Counted from the first letter of the stretch, positions 10,258 through 22,316 are shown. The stretch is DNA of 41,918 nucleotides from Thermomucor indicae-seudaticae (GCA_000787465.1 JSYX01000175.1:1-41918); one strand, 5' to 3'. A program made the numbers and translations. Notes: generated by a model from the letters alone, not told the origin.

Positions 10258-11972
10258 ATGGCACAGCGACGCAATGGCGGCACCCTGAAAGCAGAATCAG
10301 AGCAAATGCAACTTGCAGACAAGTGGTAATTCGCGCGCGCTGACGACACATCTTTGCTGAAAAAGACTCATGACCTCAGGCTGCGAGAGCATTACAGACT
10401 AGATTGTGCAAACGATAACGTCGGTGTACCACGAGCTATCCTGTATGATCGCTATGTTGCTTACTGCAACAGCAACAGTGTCGAGCCGTTGAATTCTGCC
10501 ACCTTTGGTAAAGTTGTCCGATCTGTGTTTCCAGGGATTACAACGCGTCGACTCGGCCATCGTGGTCAATCGAAATATTATTACTGTGGCATTGCAGCCA
10601 AACAAGAGTCGTCCAACGCTCTGAACAACAATAGGATAGAGCAGCAAATAATCCATGAGCCAACGGAGCAAGCCCTGACTTCTACTACTGTTAATACCGC
10701 ATCATCATCGTCGTTTGAGTCGAATTCACCTTGCTTATTACCGCGTTTTCTAGCACCATCCCAGACGCAGCAACCTATACTCGATAGACTAGCGACCCTC
10801 TATCATGAGAATTGCACTACCATTCTTACATTGCTTTCCACCAATCAAATCCCCAAGGTATCTATCTAGAACTCATCCATCGCTGATTCGGGGCTAATGA
10901 ACCCAGGTAAACGAGACCATCCACACGTTCTTTCATACGATGCCGTACGACATACGGCAACTTTTGCAGCAGCATGACAATGACCCATTGATCGACGCAA
11001 TGTGGCGGTGGGACTGCGCCCTATATGATGTATGTAGGTTCCAGCTTACCTAACGTTCGTATGCGGCGAACGCCTTGGCGCTTACAAGCAATAGCACAGA
11101 CCGTCATTGTTACATTTCTGCCAACTCTGTCTGAGCCCATCGCCTATGCGACTGCCAAGAAACTCGAAGCATGGGCCTCGCAGTTGCCCAGCTCGGTCAC
11201 CAAAGCACTGGAAGAAGGCTACTATCCTGAAGCACTAATATGCAAAAAGTCTATGGGTATATACAGTATATCCCGACTTTTTCTTTTTAGTTTGCGCTCA
11301 ACTGACTGACTGACTGACTGATTGATTGATTGACTAGTGGCACGCATCTTTTCCTCCAAGTTTATCCGTCATCTCTATTTAAACCAGCTGGCGCAAGCTG
11401 CAAACGAAAAACTGAGACTTGCGGCTGCAATGTATGCTGACTGGCGACAATTGGATATTAGTAAAAGCGTCATTGAATGGATGGTCCCAGGCGTCAGCAC
11501 ACGGGAAATTGAAAAATACGGCAAGTTTTCGTTTGTCCATGATGCAGGGAAAAAGGAATTTACATTAACAACACTTTTATGACAGTATTACAAGTCTCTA
11601 AACTTCTTGAACAACACGACAGCATCGAAAAATGGATAGAGTGGATGCAAACATGCGTCGACCAATGGATAGAAGAGGAGGAAGAGGACGAAGCAATAAT
11701 AGCCAAACTCAAGGGCAAGCTTCAACAGTGGACAATGTGTTCGGCACTTGTCATGCGTGAACTGGCGCTGATAAATGCGTTGAGCTTAGGCAAGTCGCGC
11801 GCGCGCTTTTTGACAGCTCTGGAAGAAGCAAGCTAACGCTTTCTTGAAATTAGAATACTTTCAACGACTTTGTGTTTTTACTAATGACTACATGATGTAT
11901 CTAGTCGAAGAAAAAATCGCAAACTGGAATGTTATCAAAAAGAGCAACAAGGGTGATGTCCGAACATGGTAA
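10258..11972 (+). CDS. RFX1: RFX-family winged-helix transcription factor
   Basis: Seven exons: 10258-10325, 10380-10857, 10907-11029, 11100-11256, 11338-11520, 11586-11789, 11854-11972 (443 aa). Exons 1-2 encode the RFX DNA-binding domain: W-L-R-E-H-Y, VPRAILYDRY, FGKVVRSVFPGI, TTRRLGHRGQSKYYYCG. Later exons match the RFX dimerisation region (FLPTLSEPI, LYLNQLAQAANEKL, TNDYMMYLVEE). In yeasts the orthologues (Rfx1/Crt1, Sak1) repress DNA-damage and ribonucleotide-reductase genes or control cell-cycle exit by binding X-boxes. Introns 5 (11521-11585) and 6 (11790-11853) start with GCAAGT, not GT; the phases fit only with these donors. Intron 4 carries an ACTG/ATTG tetranucleotide tract. The N-terminus is short for the family, so an upstream exon may be missing. 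The gene ends facing PSF3. Confidence 0.92.
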
Positions 11973-12246
11973 TAACAATAATAACTTTTGACTATAAACA
12001 ATGCATAAACACGACAAGTCCAGATACATGCTTCAAGGAGGTATGGATATGCAAATCAGAGCAGGGAAAGCGCGGTTCTTGTTTAGCTTTGAGATGATGT
12101 ACGGGAAGCAATATCAGCAGCCTTGAGCTTTTGCAAGCCGCGATTTCGCCAATGTCGAAGTTGGGAGAAACCCTCTTGACCTGCTTTGAACACTAAATTA
12201 TCGAAAAAAAAGGACACGGTTATTACTATTCATCACGCAATCAACC

Positions 12247-13054
12247 TCACACTTTTTTTGTGCACTTGCATTCTTTTTCTGTCTCGTCGAGCCTGAATAG
12301 AAAATCTTGACCAATATTCGAAGTCGCCGTTTGTGAGTGATCCATGATATCTCTCAAACGCGCCTTGAAAGCCTAATCTCTCCTAATAAGTAGCCGCCAA
12401 TACAAAAAAAAGAATAAGCTCACCTTTTCCAGAACCACGGGTAACTCGTTATCAACAATCAACTGGAGCAGTTTGGTCCCAAACAAGTAAAAGTAGGGGC
12501 ACAATAACCGAAAATCAACACTGCTCGCATTCGCATCCAACGCGTTCCGCACCTTTTGTCCAAACGACTTTGGCATTTCCAACGTCACCAAGTGTCTTTA
12601 TAAAAAAGGGAAGAATAGTCAGTCAATATCCAGAGAAGCAAATCTATAGATCGGGCATGCTATTACTCTGTGTTATGCAGCCTAACGAAACGTTTTAGTT
12701 TGCATGGTCCAACCACTAGCTATTATTGTCGCGTGTATTCACCTGAATAGCGCCAAGGGTTTCGCCATCCAGAACGGTAACTCGAGGCGCGTGTTTTCTT
12801 GAATCTGTTGGACGGTCAAAAGTCTCATGAGAACAACATTGCGTATCCCCCTTCCCACAAACATACACTGCTACCGTCGCCCGTAATGTTGACTTGACCG
12901 TCAAGGTCATGAAGAAATATACATGGTATTTTCTATAAACACACAGCTGGGGGTTATTCCTATAAATGCCCGTAACAGCACACTGTTAATGCTGCTCCCT
13001 TACAATCTGCTCTGCAAGAATGGAATCAATATCGTAGTATTCGTCGTCTTCCAT
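12247..13054 (-). CDS. PSF3: GINS complex subunit Psf3
   Basis: Five exons on the minus strand: 13004-13054, 12867-12932, 12743-12804, 12424-12595, 12247-12372 (158 aa, all phases consistent). Family marks: N-terminal YYDIDSILAEQ then KIPCIF, NTRLELPFWMA, then LCPYFYLFGTKLL in the central helix and AFKARLRDIMD at the C-terminal exon. Psf3 is one of four GINS subunits (Sld5-Psf1-Psf2-Psf3) that join MCM and Cdc45 in the CMG replicative helicase. The length is close to that of other Psf3 proteins. Intron 3 is long for this window (147 nt). It is convergent with the RFX gene (about 270 bases between stops) and directly downstream of ORC5 on the same strand. SLD5, another GINS subunit, is 24 kb away in this window. 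Confidence 0.93.
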
Positions 13055-13107
13055 GCGGGTTCGTGCGGAAACACAAAAAGCGTGCAAGATTTGAGGTACG
13101 CGACACG

Positions 13108-13113
13108 ACGCGT
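13108..13113. promoter_or_regulatory. MCB-like ACGCGT box upstream of PSF3
   Basis: A single ACGCGT palindrome 53 bases above the PSF3 start codon, in the 220-base gap to the ORC5 stop. This is the MluI cell-cycle box bound by MBF/DSC1 in yeasts, which drives G1/S replication genes. A 6-mer of this kind is expected about once per 4 kb by chance. Confidence 0.35.
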
Positions 13114-13274
13114 TAAACTCAGCTGCTGCTTCTGTATGTCCCTGAATGCGTTGCCTAGAAGCTCTCACTATGAAATTTACGTTTGACAAGCACGATCAGT
13201 ATAGATGAGCAGTTATCCTCGAAATATACATTGTTTTATGGATGGATAATTTACATGCGAAAATGATACAATGA

Positions 13275-15172
13275 CTAAAAGAAATCATAAAGATACTTTT
13301 CAATCTGAAAGTGCACGCTGGCAGCAACGGTTTTGATAAAGTCAAAGCTAACGTTGCACTTGTACTTTGCAGCATCGAGTCGGTCCATACTGCTGGATCG
13401 CACAAGTAAACGAAGCGTTGTGAGACTCGTAATCTAAATGTATCAATCAATTTTAGTAAAGAAGCACTTTCTGTCTTTGTTGTCCCTTTAATTCATTACC
13501 TGCATGTGTATATCGATCGTGTCTTCAAGGGTATCATCAATGATGCTATAAAATATCGCAAGCATGCGCTCAACCGGAAAAGCTTTCGGACCGAGCAATT
13601 GAGGCCGAAGCTGCCGCTTTGTCGTCAAAAACTCCTCTAATCATGCTCTTAAATATAATCATTGATTACCTTTCCTCCTCCTCCGTCTTTTTCCTTTGAT
13701 TTACGGGTTCCACCGCCTTTCTTCTTTCGACGTTCTTCACCAGACTTTGCAAAGTACCTTACATCATAACGCGGCGGATTATACGACGCCAGAAACGATG
13801 CCAATAACAGAAATTTTGTATAATACGGCAAGTCGAATTCGCCTTTGACAGTTGCGCCGGCTGTTAGTTAAAGAGCTTTCTCTCTGTCGTTAATTCGCAA
13901 GTAGGATTATTATTACCCATCGGCCGTTTACGTGTCTGCACCAGAAAAGTGTCTTTGGCAGATTGCAGTTTTTGTGTCTCCTTTGACCATTCTGCGCTGG
14001 AAATCTCACGAAGATACAACTTGTCTGTAGCTTGTGCAAAGTACGGCTGCGCAAGCTTCAGGAGCTTTGACGCGTCATGCATTTTTGCTATAACATTGGA
14101 GTTATTAATCATATCCACCCGAGCTGGCCCACAGCACACTTGCCTTGCCCTTTCCGGATAGGCTCGATATAAAGCGGAAACAAAAGCGTTGCCAAGTATC
14201 GTAACTCGCTTACATCTTTACAATTCACGTTAAAGATGGCGTATATGGCTTCGCAAAAGTTGGCAAACACTTGATCGTCAAGCTCTACGACTTCTTCCTC
14301 TTCCTCGTTGTCTTCCGACTGTACTTTAACAACACGTTTTTCGGCAGTCATAGCGTTCCTGAACCCCAGCATCAATATCTCGAGTACCTGTTCTCGAGTG
14401 TATGGCGGAAACCGTATCAAGAGCGGCTCATACACACCCGTCTTGTTCCGAAACTTTTCAAAGACAATGGTGCTAATCAAGATAACGCACACATTGCGTC
14501 CGGTCTAAAGTAACGATCCATGAGCCAACCCGCACAAATATATATATACATATACAGCCCAAAGTCAGTCGAACCATTTCAGACAGTCGTAGGAGCGTAG
14601 GAAGCAGCGTAGGACCCATGTCACGTAGTCTCTCTGCTCGATCCAAGACCTTGTACAAGTCAGTAACGAATGTGGATGATAGCACGACTCTATTTCTTAC
14701 CAGATATCGCGTTTCCTTGCTTCCCAACTCGATCCGTTCTTGACCTTGCCCAATCCCCTCCTGTATAATCCTCACAAACTGTTGCAGATTGTCCACTCGA
14801 CAAACACTGCTCAACCCGTTTTCAATACAAGGCGTCCAGTTGCACCACTGATTAAGCGCGTGCTCAAACAGAATCCGCTGGGCATGGCACTCGACACAGT
14901 TAATGTATGCGTACATGGATCGCTCCTCGAGTGCCGCTTCCAGCACGGCTTTCACAATGCTGGTTTTGCCCGATGACGGCTGGCCATACACAAAGATACT
15001 CGGAACGACCGGATCGCTTGGCTAACATACAATAAGCCCTACAGTCAAACAAACACACGGAGAGACCACACAGACAGACCTCACCCAGAAGCTGTAACAG
15101 CGTGCGAATCTGTTCTGATCGACCCGGGAATCGAGACTCTAATTCATTCTGAATCCTAGATCGATCTGGCAT
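13275..15172 (-). CDS. ORC5: Origin recognition complex subunit 5
   Basis: Eight exons: 15080-15172, 14701-15021, 14575-14649, 14144-14504, 13917-14087, 13670-13860, 13500-13634, 13275-13433 (501 aa). In order: FPGR-x-EQI near the N-terminus, Walker A (YGQPSSGKTS), INCVECHAQRILFE, the Walker B-like segment (VLDRAERLRDMGP), sensor region ILISTIVFEKF, YLREISSAEW, LPYYTKFLLLASFLASYNPP, a Lys/Gly-rich linker, LLGPKAFPVERMLAIFYSI, and a C-terminal winged-helix end KYKCNVSFDFI. ORC5 is an AAA+ subunit of the six-part complex that marks origins. Intron 4 (14088-14143) uses a GCAAGT donor; intron 2 (51 nt) is a multiple of three and stop-free. Donors of introns 1 (GTCTGT) and 3 (GTTCGA) are weak but the phases fit. 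The frame above the ATG is open for about 27 codons and could connect to upstream exons, so the true start may lie further upstream. Confidence 0.94.
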
Positions 15173-16740
15173 TGGTCCCGAACTGGATCTTACAGCATTC
15201 CTTCCCTGGACCTGAGTTTTTTGTCCCTTTTTACGATTACTCCGTCCGCCTGAGCAACGCTATCTGCTTGGACATCAGACAGAAGGCGGAGCAACGGAAA
15301 ACAACAAGGTGATCGACTCAAGCAGCGTGACCTTGCTACATAGACAGTGAGGATTCGCTGTTGTAGGCACATAAGTTTGGCCCCCACTCAAAGGTGGCAG
15401 TGTTTGTTCTCCATCCTTTCGTTTGGAGTCAAGAACATCAGAGGAGGATGGAACATTTTCCACCGCATACAGTTCATGTCATGGATGGTTCAGGGCACGG
15501 ATTTGTGTGTTTAGAACGTGCGAATACAGGCAATCTTCAATTTTTACAGGAAAAGATCAGGCTCAATTAAAAAAATTGCAAGGACTCCGTTGTTGATGCC
15601 TCCAAACAATTCCTAGAGAGAGAGAAAGAGACCTGTCATATAGAACAGCTTTTTGCAACTGGGCAAATACAGATTTTGGTCCAGTATTATTGGGCTGATA
15701 AACGTTACTGCTACTACTACACACACACGCAGAAGGCCGCCGGCTCGGCTGTTCTTTTGGCTTTTCAAGGGTTCTGCAAATGAAAACAAGTGGATCGAAC
15801 CGATGCGTTAGTATATTGTCGCTGAGGTGAGCGTAATGCTCTGACAAGTAAACAGTGGCAAAAATCGTACGGTTTGAAAGAAAAAGGATTAAACAAGAAA
15901 TCACGCCTTTGCTAAAGTAAGTTGAGTGAAACATTCTGTCTTTTATAGCGTCAATGAATCGAGAGGAAACAGGGTTGTTCTGGCTTGGACTTGTTGACGT
16001 AAAGAGGGAACTAAAACAAGTGCATAAACCACTTAAGACACACGCACTCTTTTATAATTGTGAAAAAAAGGCCCCTGAAAAGTAAAAGCTATCTTTTAAC
16101 CACGCTTTTGTAAAAAGTCCTTGATCCAATGATAAAGAGGCCAGGAGCACCGAGGAAAAAAGGTTTCATACCCAAAAAGGGGTATCTGCAAGCCTTCTTT
16201 CCACGCTTAAAAAATCTCAAAGGCCCTTGATCCCTGTCACGCCATCTTTGTTTTTGACAGAAAATCACTTGATCTATGACGCAGTTTGCTCAAACGCCAG
16301 AAAACGATCCTTTTATGACTTGGGAAGTACAGATAGATAGATTGTAAGCAGCCACAATGTGCGCCTTGCGTTTGAGAATCAAAAAAACTCCTATACGTGT
16401 TTGTCGAGTTATTTCCTTTTTTCACTTTTTTTCTTTTTGACGTATATGCTGAGCCAGCCAAAAAATTTCAGGCAAGGAATCTTCTCACACAGATGATAAC
16501 TTTAGGCGGGATTTACCCAATATCGAACTTTCAGCATCGATTCGAACGTACCGACAAATACGTTTATCAAACCCCGTTTTGCTTCTTGAGTATATCTCTG
16601 AGGCTCAATGCAACGTGCGCATAACTTTGATGATTGATGGAACCCAAGAGAAGGAAGTATCTTTCTATTTTTTGTTGCTTTACTTTATTGTGTGGTATTT
16701 TTTTTACACTCTGACGAATTTTTAATCGTATAATAGCTGA
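15173..16740. other. Spacer between ORC5 and PAT1; possible 5' exons of ORC5
   Basis: Most of this 1.6 kb shows nothing convincing. Two minus-strand pieces look protein-like. One is 15323-15463, rich in Ser/Pro/Thr; if a GTCACG donor is used it joins in phase to an acceptor near 15252 and runs into the ORC5 frame (GRSNRKKGQKTQVQGRNAV). The other is 15650-15780 (PKEQPSRRPSACVC). They may encode an N-terminal extension of ORC5 or a separate small gene. A GA-rich run lies at 15614-15632. Confidence 0.3.
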
Positions 16741-19700
16741 TCACCGAGGAATAGTGACTTGAGAAGAATCGAGACCAAGAGCATGTAAAAAGAGGTTAAT
16801 GTTCGATATCCTTTGACTGGATTGCGCTGGGGGAATGTGGTTGCTGTTTGCTAATACAATGTTCTCCATGACACGATCCCTATAAACAAATTATTATCAC
16901 AAATTAGTATCTTTTTCTGACCATAAACCACACCTTTTTTCTTGTTCGTACCTGACTTCGGTTACAAGGATATGTTGCTGTTCCATTGTTGCTCCGACAG
17001 CCATGGCTGCCAAAAACTGCCATACATACATATCGTCTACGGATAAGGAAAGCTGCATGATGTTCATGTTCGGCTGAAGCGGTACAAGGTAATACAGGGA
17101 GGGGAATATCGACGCGTATCGACCTTGAAGTGAATTAAAGAGTTGTGTGTATTCCATCTGCCACTGTGCCAAGTCGTTCGGTGAAGGAGGTGCAAGCCCA
17201 TGTAATGCTCCACCTCCCTGCTTGAGGATTTCAGCACGCGACAATAGCATCGTCAAAAAGGCGAGACCAGGCTGATTCAACAGGTGTCAGTACAAGTACT
17301 CAAACACCCAACCTATTCGATCCCCCATACCTTTGACCGTGCAATCTCTGTAATGTCATTCTTCTCCATAAACAGCCTCATTAATCCATTCACGACTTGT
17401 AAAGGCGCTTCTGATATGAATCCGAGAAGGGGCGGTGCCGCAGTGTTGATGAATAGTTCCACTTCTTCGAACTTGACAAATTTCTGCTTTTTAGCTTCCT
17501 CGGCATTCGCTACCATCGAACCAGGATAGACAACATTGTGGCAGACGTGCAATTGCGAAAAGTTTGCAATGATCACGCTCAGCATAGTCAAGATCTGATC
17601 TCCACTTAAATGGCGCACAATGCGTGGGATCAACTTCTTGCCTTTCGACACAGACAGCATGGATATGATAAAGGGCGGACTACAAGTAACGGTCAGGAAA
17701 AGGTCGTAACTCCTTCTTCTTCCAGCATCTCACCTTCCGTCGGTTGGTTCAAGCAACCTCAGCGACTCCCAGAGCTTATTTACGTTTTCCTTAAACTCTT
17801 CGTTCCTATTGAAAACTCGTCTTAGTACTACTAGCGCAACACGAACCAACTGCTTGTACTTGCCATGATTTCATTTCCGCCTCATGTTCTTCTTCGTTGG
17901 CGTGCTTTGGCTGAAGTGCTAGTTGTCGACGCATCTGTTCGAGGTGCAGTACCGTAAGATACATGTTCTCCAGAATCCTCAGGATTACGCGTTTGTCATT
18001 GACGCCTGGTACAGTTGACTTTCCAGTCTTGCGCGATGCATTAATGGCACGCATTTTTGTCATTCGGTGGAAGCAACTTACCATGGCCGAGCCCTTCTGT
18101 TCACCTTTGGTTCCGTCATGGCTGGCTGTACTTGCGCTAGGCTTCTTTTCAGATACCTGAAGAACTTGGCGTGGATTACGCACGGTCAAAGATGTGATCT
18201 TGCCTAGTGCACCTTCCAAGGAAACTATAAACAGCAAGAGGTTAGATGAACAACTCTCCTAGTCGCGCCTATATATACATACCTTGGGTCTGTCTTGGAT
18301 GTTTCTTTGCATTGTTAACGACGCGTTGTAGCTGTTGGTGGAAGCGCTGCATGGCGTTCTCTTCCTTACGTCCACGACTTCCTTTGTTCTGAGTATCCAT
18401 TGAAGCAGACCATGTGGGCAGCCCGGCACGCTGACGAATTGATGTGTAAACTTGATAATAAAAGTCGTCAGAGTATGGATCACTAGAGGCCAGCTGTTGC
18501 AACTGGATGCGGTTGATAAAATCCTTGTCATTTTGTGTCATGAGTCCATCATACCGCGCCTGCTCATGGAATTTAGACTTTCCGAAGCATACAAACAGCG
18601 TTACTTACAGTACCTTTCGCTGCTCGTACTCGCGCTGCTTTATTGACTGCTCCAACGAAGCCTTTTCTGCTTCTCGCTGTTGCTGCTGCTGTTGCTGCTG
18701 AATCGACAACATTGTAGTTGGATCTGGTGCACCGAAACCAAAAGCATGCAAAGCCTGGCTTTGAAGGAACTGTTGCTGTTTTTGCTGTAACGCCCGCTGA
18801 CGTTCACCCATGACCATAGCTGCTTCCACCTCGGAAAGACTGAGCATTCGTCGCCCTTCAGGTTCCTCGGCCGGAAACTGTGGGACATCCTGACGAAACC
18901 CGCCAGTGCCTGAACGTCGATGCAATTCCGCTTCAATGTCTTCCAGCGAAACCGGCTGTGCAGGTCGTTGACGCTGGCCAAACGAAGACGACGGTGAAAG
19001 CCCCGGTGGCGGAGACGGCGTGAATATGGGTGATTGCTGCTGCTGTAGTTGTTGTGACTTCTGCCTTCTCGCGAAAGGTGACAGGCTGCCAGCACTTGCA
19101 GTAAAAGAACCAAAGCCACGCTCTAATCAATCCTCCCTGATAAGTAATGATTCCCAAGAATAATAGCTTCGCCCAAGATTTACCCGAAGACAAGCTACCA
19201 CTAAATCCACCCCATATCGACGAAGATGAAGTCGCGCCGACCGGAGAAGACTACAATGCGCAACTGAATCAGAACAACCGAAGAATCAGAGTCTCCTGGA
19301 AGTAATACCTCGCCAAATTTCGGTCCAGTCCCAAGTGATCGGACAGTCGATCCATGCAAATCAGCTGGTGAAGCACGGGCACTTAGAGAACCGGGACTAT
19401 GATCCGAAGTTGCCCAAGGATCTCCTCGAAAATCAGGCTTCGGGACTACATGTTGATTTAATAAAGGAGTCAAAAAGGCGAAAGAAAAGGAAAACAAAGG
19501 ACGTACGCTGTTCAATGCTGCTCTGACGTTTCGGTAAAAGTCCCTCCTCGTCCGTTATCGTTGACGTGAATTTCTTTGTGCTCTCAAAGAAATCAAAGTC
19601 TTGGCCTGTGCATAAAAAAAAATCGTTAGGTCTTTGCTGCTTTCAATCGTCAGTATTGATTATATATAGTACCAACTGTGCTGTCGCCAAAGGTCTCATC

Positions 19701-20075
19701 GTTATAACCGTCGCCTTCTTCGATAAGCATATCGCCAAGGCCATCGTCCACATCGTCGTCCTCATCGCCTCCCAATTCGTTCTTTAGCGCTTCAAAATCA
19801 TAGACATCCGGATCTGCACCTCAACATTAGAGACGGGATGCATTACTAGCATTCTTTCCCCCCATACCGTCTGATTTATTCCCCGCCTTGTCGTCGTCGT
19901 TTTCTAGTTGTCGCAACTCCCCATCGCTCAAGGGCGGCATGTTGGTATTAAAACTAGTCCATCCAACTTTAGTCGTCATGTATGACTTGTGATAGATCAG
20001 AAAGATTTATTACCCAAAAAATGAATCGCCCATGGGTATGCGCTCAAACGACAAATGGCGGGCGGGTTCGGCCAT
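16741..20075 (-). CDS. PAT1: mRNA decay / decapping activator Pat1
   Basis: Thirteen exons: 20014-20075, 19868-19953, 19673-19813, 19507-19605, 19309-19445, 19184-19250, 18614-19122, 18283-18559, 17864-18224, 17734-17805, 17331-17679, 16952-17271, 16741-16879 (872 aa). N-terminus: [14 protein letters not shown], an acidic stretch, [12 protein letters not shown]. Middle: long Gln/Pro/Ser-rich region. Then the Pat1 core: [100 protein letters not shown]. Pat1 bridges Lsm1-7, Dhh1 and Dcp2 in P-bodies and promotes decapping after deadenylation. Intron 17806-17863 has a GCAAGT donor and a near-perfect TACTAA branch site. A further stop-free 54-nt intron (18028-18081, GTAAGT donor) is probably also removed, giving 854 aa. 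Confidence 0.95.
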
Positions 20076-20710
20076 TTTGGCTTCAGAGTGACTACTGAAA
20101 CCGCGGAGAATGATCTTGCAACCGGGGCGGTCTCGGCCACGCTTGAATCATGGTTTTGCCCGAGGTTTAGTTATGAAACAGATCAACAATCATGACTTTG
20201 TCCGAGGACTGTTTGGGTTAACCCCCGATCGTCTAGCTGCTTCGCCATTGGAGCTGTCCATGACCAGAGACACACTGGCCGTATGCATGCAGTGAGGATG
20301 CCTCTAATGTTTCTGCCAGCATTCGCGTCTCGATTTCGTGCATTTATACAATAAGTCTAGATCAAATACTCCCAAGTTGTTCAATCCTTCGCATGGGTTG
20401 TTGACGATGTTGGCACAACACAAAAGCTGACGTCTTTTCGGAATCTCTCCCTTGCACTCGCAAAGGCCCGTAAAGGACATCTTTGACGTATGGACCATGT
20501 ATGGGTTGAAAGATGATAAATAGCATTTCACTGACACAATGGACAGTCGATGTACCTTTTCGATGTGGAGACAGCTTGCAAGCATAAAAAATGAGCCATG
20601 CTCGCTCTGTTTACAGCTACTATCAAGTCTTCATGTCACAGCTTCTTAGGGTTTATTTAATCAACATGCGAAAAAGATCAAAATCAAAAGAGGGTTATGT
20701 ACATTTGATG

Positions 20711-22117
20711 TTAATGCTGGGAAGAGGTTTGCCCGGAACTATTATTAGTATTAGGCTTGACATGCTTTCGAATGAATGGATGTTGAACGACTTTTTTGAG
20801 CGGAAGTCGATCCGCAGAATTATATACCAACAGCTGTGTTTTGAAAAGTCCGTCAGTCCTTGCGCCAGGACAAATAAAATAAGCTTACCTTTTTGATGAG
20901 ATCAGCGGCTTCGTTACTCACGAAGCAAGGGAATCGTAGGTCGACTTGGATGATTCGCTTGTAGGTAGCCTCATAGCTATCGTTCTCTTCAAACGGAGGC
21001 TCACCGCATATCATCTCATACAACAGGACGCCCAATGACCAGACGTCCACCTTTTCATTATGGGTGCGTCCTTCCACCATTTCCGGTGGGAGATAATCCA
21101 AAGTGCCACACAACGTACTTCGGCGAGTTCTAACAATCCTCGTTGGTTCAGCAAACATCCCCTCCCTTGGCAACTGCGTATCACACACATACTCTGCATA
21201 GGTCGTCCGGACAGACCATCCAAAGTCACCAATTTTGAGCTCTCCATTCAGTCCAAGTAAAAGGTTTTCCGGTTTGATGTCACGATGAATGATTCTTTTA
21301 CTGTGCAGATAGAGCAACGCATTGGCCATTTGCGCAATGTACTATAAGAAAAGGCAGGCTTGTAAAGTACAGTCATATATCATTTTTCAGCCGTAACGAA
21401 CTTACTTGTGCCGCCACATGCTCTGGAAACCGTACTTGTCTTTGAAGTTCCTTGTATAGTTCGCCTCTGGCAGCCAACTCCAAGATAAGAAATACTCGTT
21501 TTTCGTCATGAAAGTATCCATAAAGCCGGAGTATGTTTGGATGACTGAGTGGAGGAGGGTCAGACGTGAGAGCGCCCGCGCTTGTTGCTATGCCACCTTT
21601 CTCTTACCGTAAATTTCCCTGGATTTCCACTTCTCGCCGTAGTTGCCGCTCCACACCATGTTTGGTCAACTCCTTTTTGTACAGCACCTTGAGTGCGACG
21701 ACGTATCCGCTTTGTTTCTCACGTGCAAGATAGACATGTCCGAATTTGCCTTGCCCGAGTGCTCTTCCAATCTCGAAATCTTGGAGTGACCAGTGCTTAT
21801 ACTCTTGTGACAGTCTGTGTAGGGACAACCGGGCATTACGAAAAAGGGAGTCGTGGACATGTCTGTGGATGGACACAAACTCACCTTGTGTTCCGCGATC
21901 CAGCTGACAGCAATCGCCGCCGACGCACCCCATCGACCTTTGGTGGTGACAAGTCAGAATCTGATTTATTCGGGCCAATCGTGGTAGACCTGTAGAGAGC
22001 AGTAACCTTTCCTTGATTCGGGCGAACGGTGGGCCGCACAGATTGCGAGGTGCCGTTATTGTCACTTGACGTTAATGGCTGTTGCTGCTGCTGATGCTTC
22101 TTTGCTGAATCGCGCAT
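20711..22117 (-). CDS. IPL1: Aurora-family protein kinase
   Basis: Six exons: 21885-22117, 21608-21814, 21406-21544, 21193-21341, 20889-21129, 20711-20833 (363 aa). A Gln-rich, Ser-rich N-terminus of about 80 residues is followed by the kinase domain: [23 protein letters not shown] is the glycine loop, [10 protein letters not shown] contains the catalytic lysine, [11 protein letters not shown] the catalytic loop, DFGWSV the metal site, [16 protein letters not shown] the Aurora-type activation loop, and [15 protein letters not shown] the C-lobe end. Aurora (Ipl1/Ark1) in the chromosomal passenger complex corrects kinetochore attachments and supports cytokinesis. Intron 4 (21130-21192, GTATGT donor) is 63 nt, stop-free and in frame, and falls between DFGWS and the activation-loop threonine. 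The gene is divergent from INTS7 and tandem with PAT1. Confidence 0.95.
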
Positions 22118-22310
22118 GGTCTGGGATAGAGGGTATACCGTTTCACAAAGCGCCCGTATCTCTCTTTCAGGTACTAACTACACTCTGGGGGCGAAATTGG
22201 TAAAGAAGTCGGCGTAGAAATATAAAACCCTTCCGTTATTATATATTACCAAGCCTGGCCTTCTTCTTTCGTCAGCAATGATACTGACAGACAAAGAGGT
22301 CCAGGTTATG

Positions 22311-22316
22311 ACGCGT
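22311..22316. promoter_or_regulatory. MCB-like ACGCGT box between Aurora and INTS7
   Basis: ACGCGT about 195 bases above the Aurora start, in the 496-base divergent promoter shared with INTS7. A second copy lies at 22460-22465. Such boxes in yeasts confer G1/S expression through MBF. The assignment rests on motif and position only. Confidence 0.3.

Noticed and set aside
11300..11337. ACTG/ATTG tetranucleotide tract as a regulatory repeat
   Set aside because: It lies wholly inside RFX intron 4 and is short; treated as a simple repeat without a special role.
12716..12910. Continuous 64-codon minus frame in PSF3
   Set aside because: It reads through introns 2 and 3 in the wrong frame; the spliced exons carry the conserved NTRLELPFWMA motif in another frame.
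17806..17863. Apparent +1 frameshift in PAT1 (KSW to KYKQLV)
   Set aside because: A GC-AG intron at exactly this place restores the frame, has a TACTAA branch site, and gives [15 protein letters not shown], which matches the family better.
18605..19193. Extra minus-strand frames in the Gln-rich part of PAT1
   Set aside because: They are the alternative frames of the CAG/CAA-rich exon 18614-19122, not separate genes.
21011..21260. Other frames inside the Aurora kinase exons
   Set aside because: Shadows of the kinase domain on both strands.
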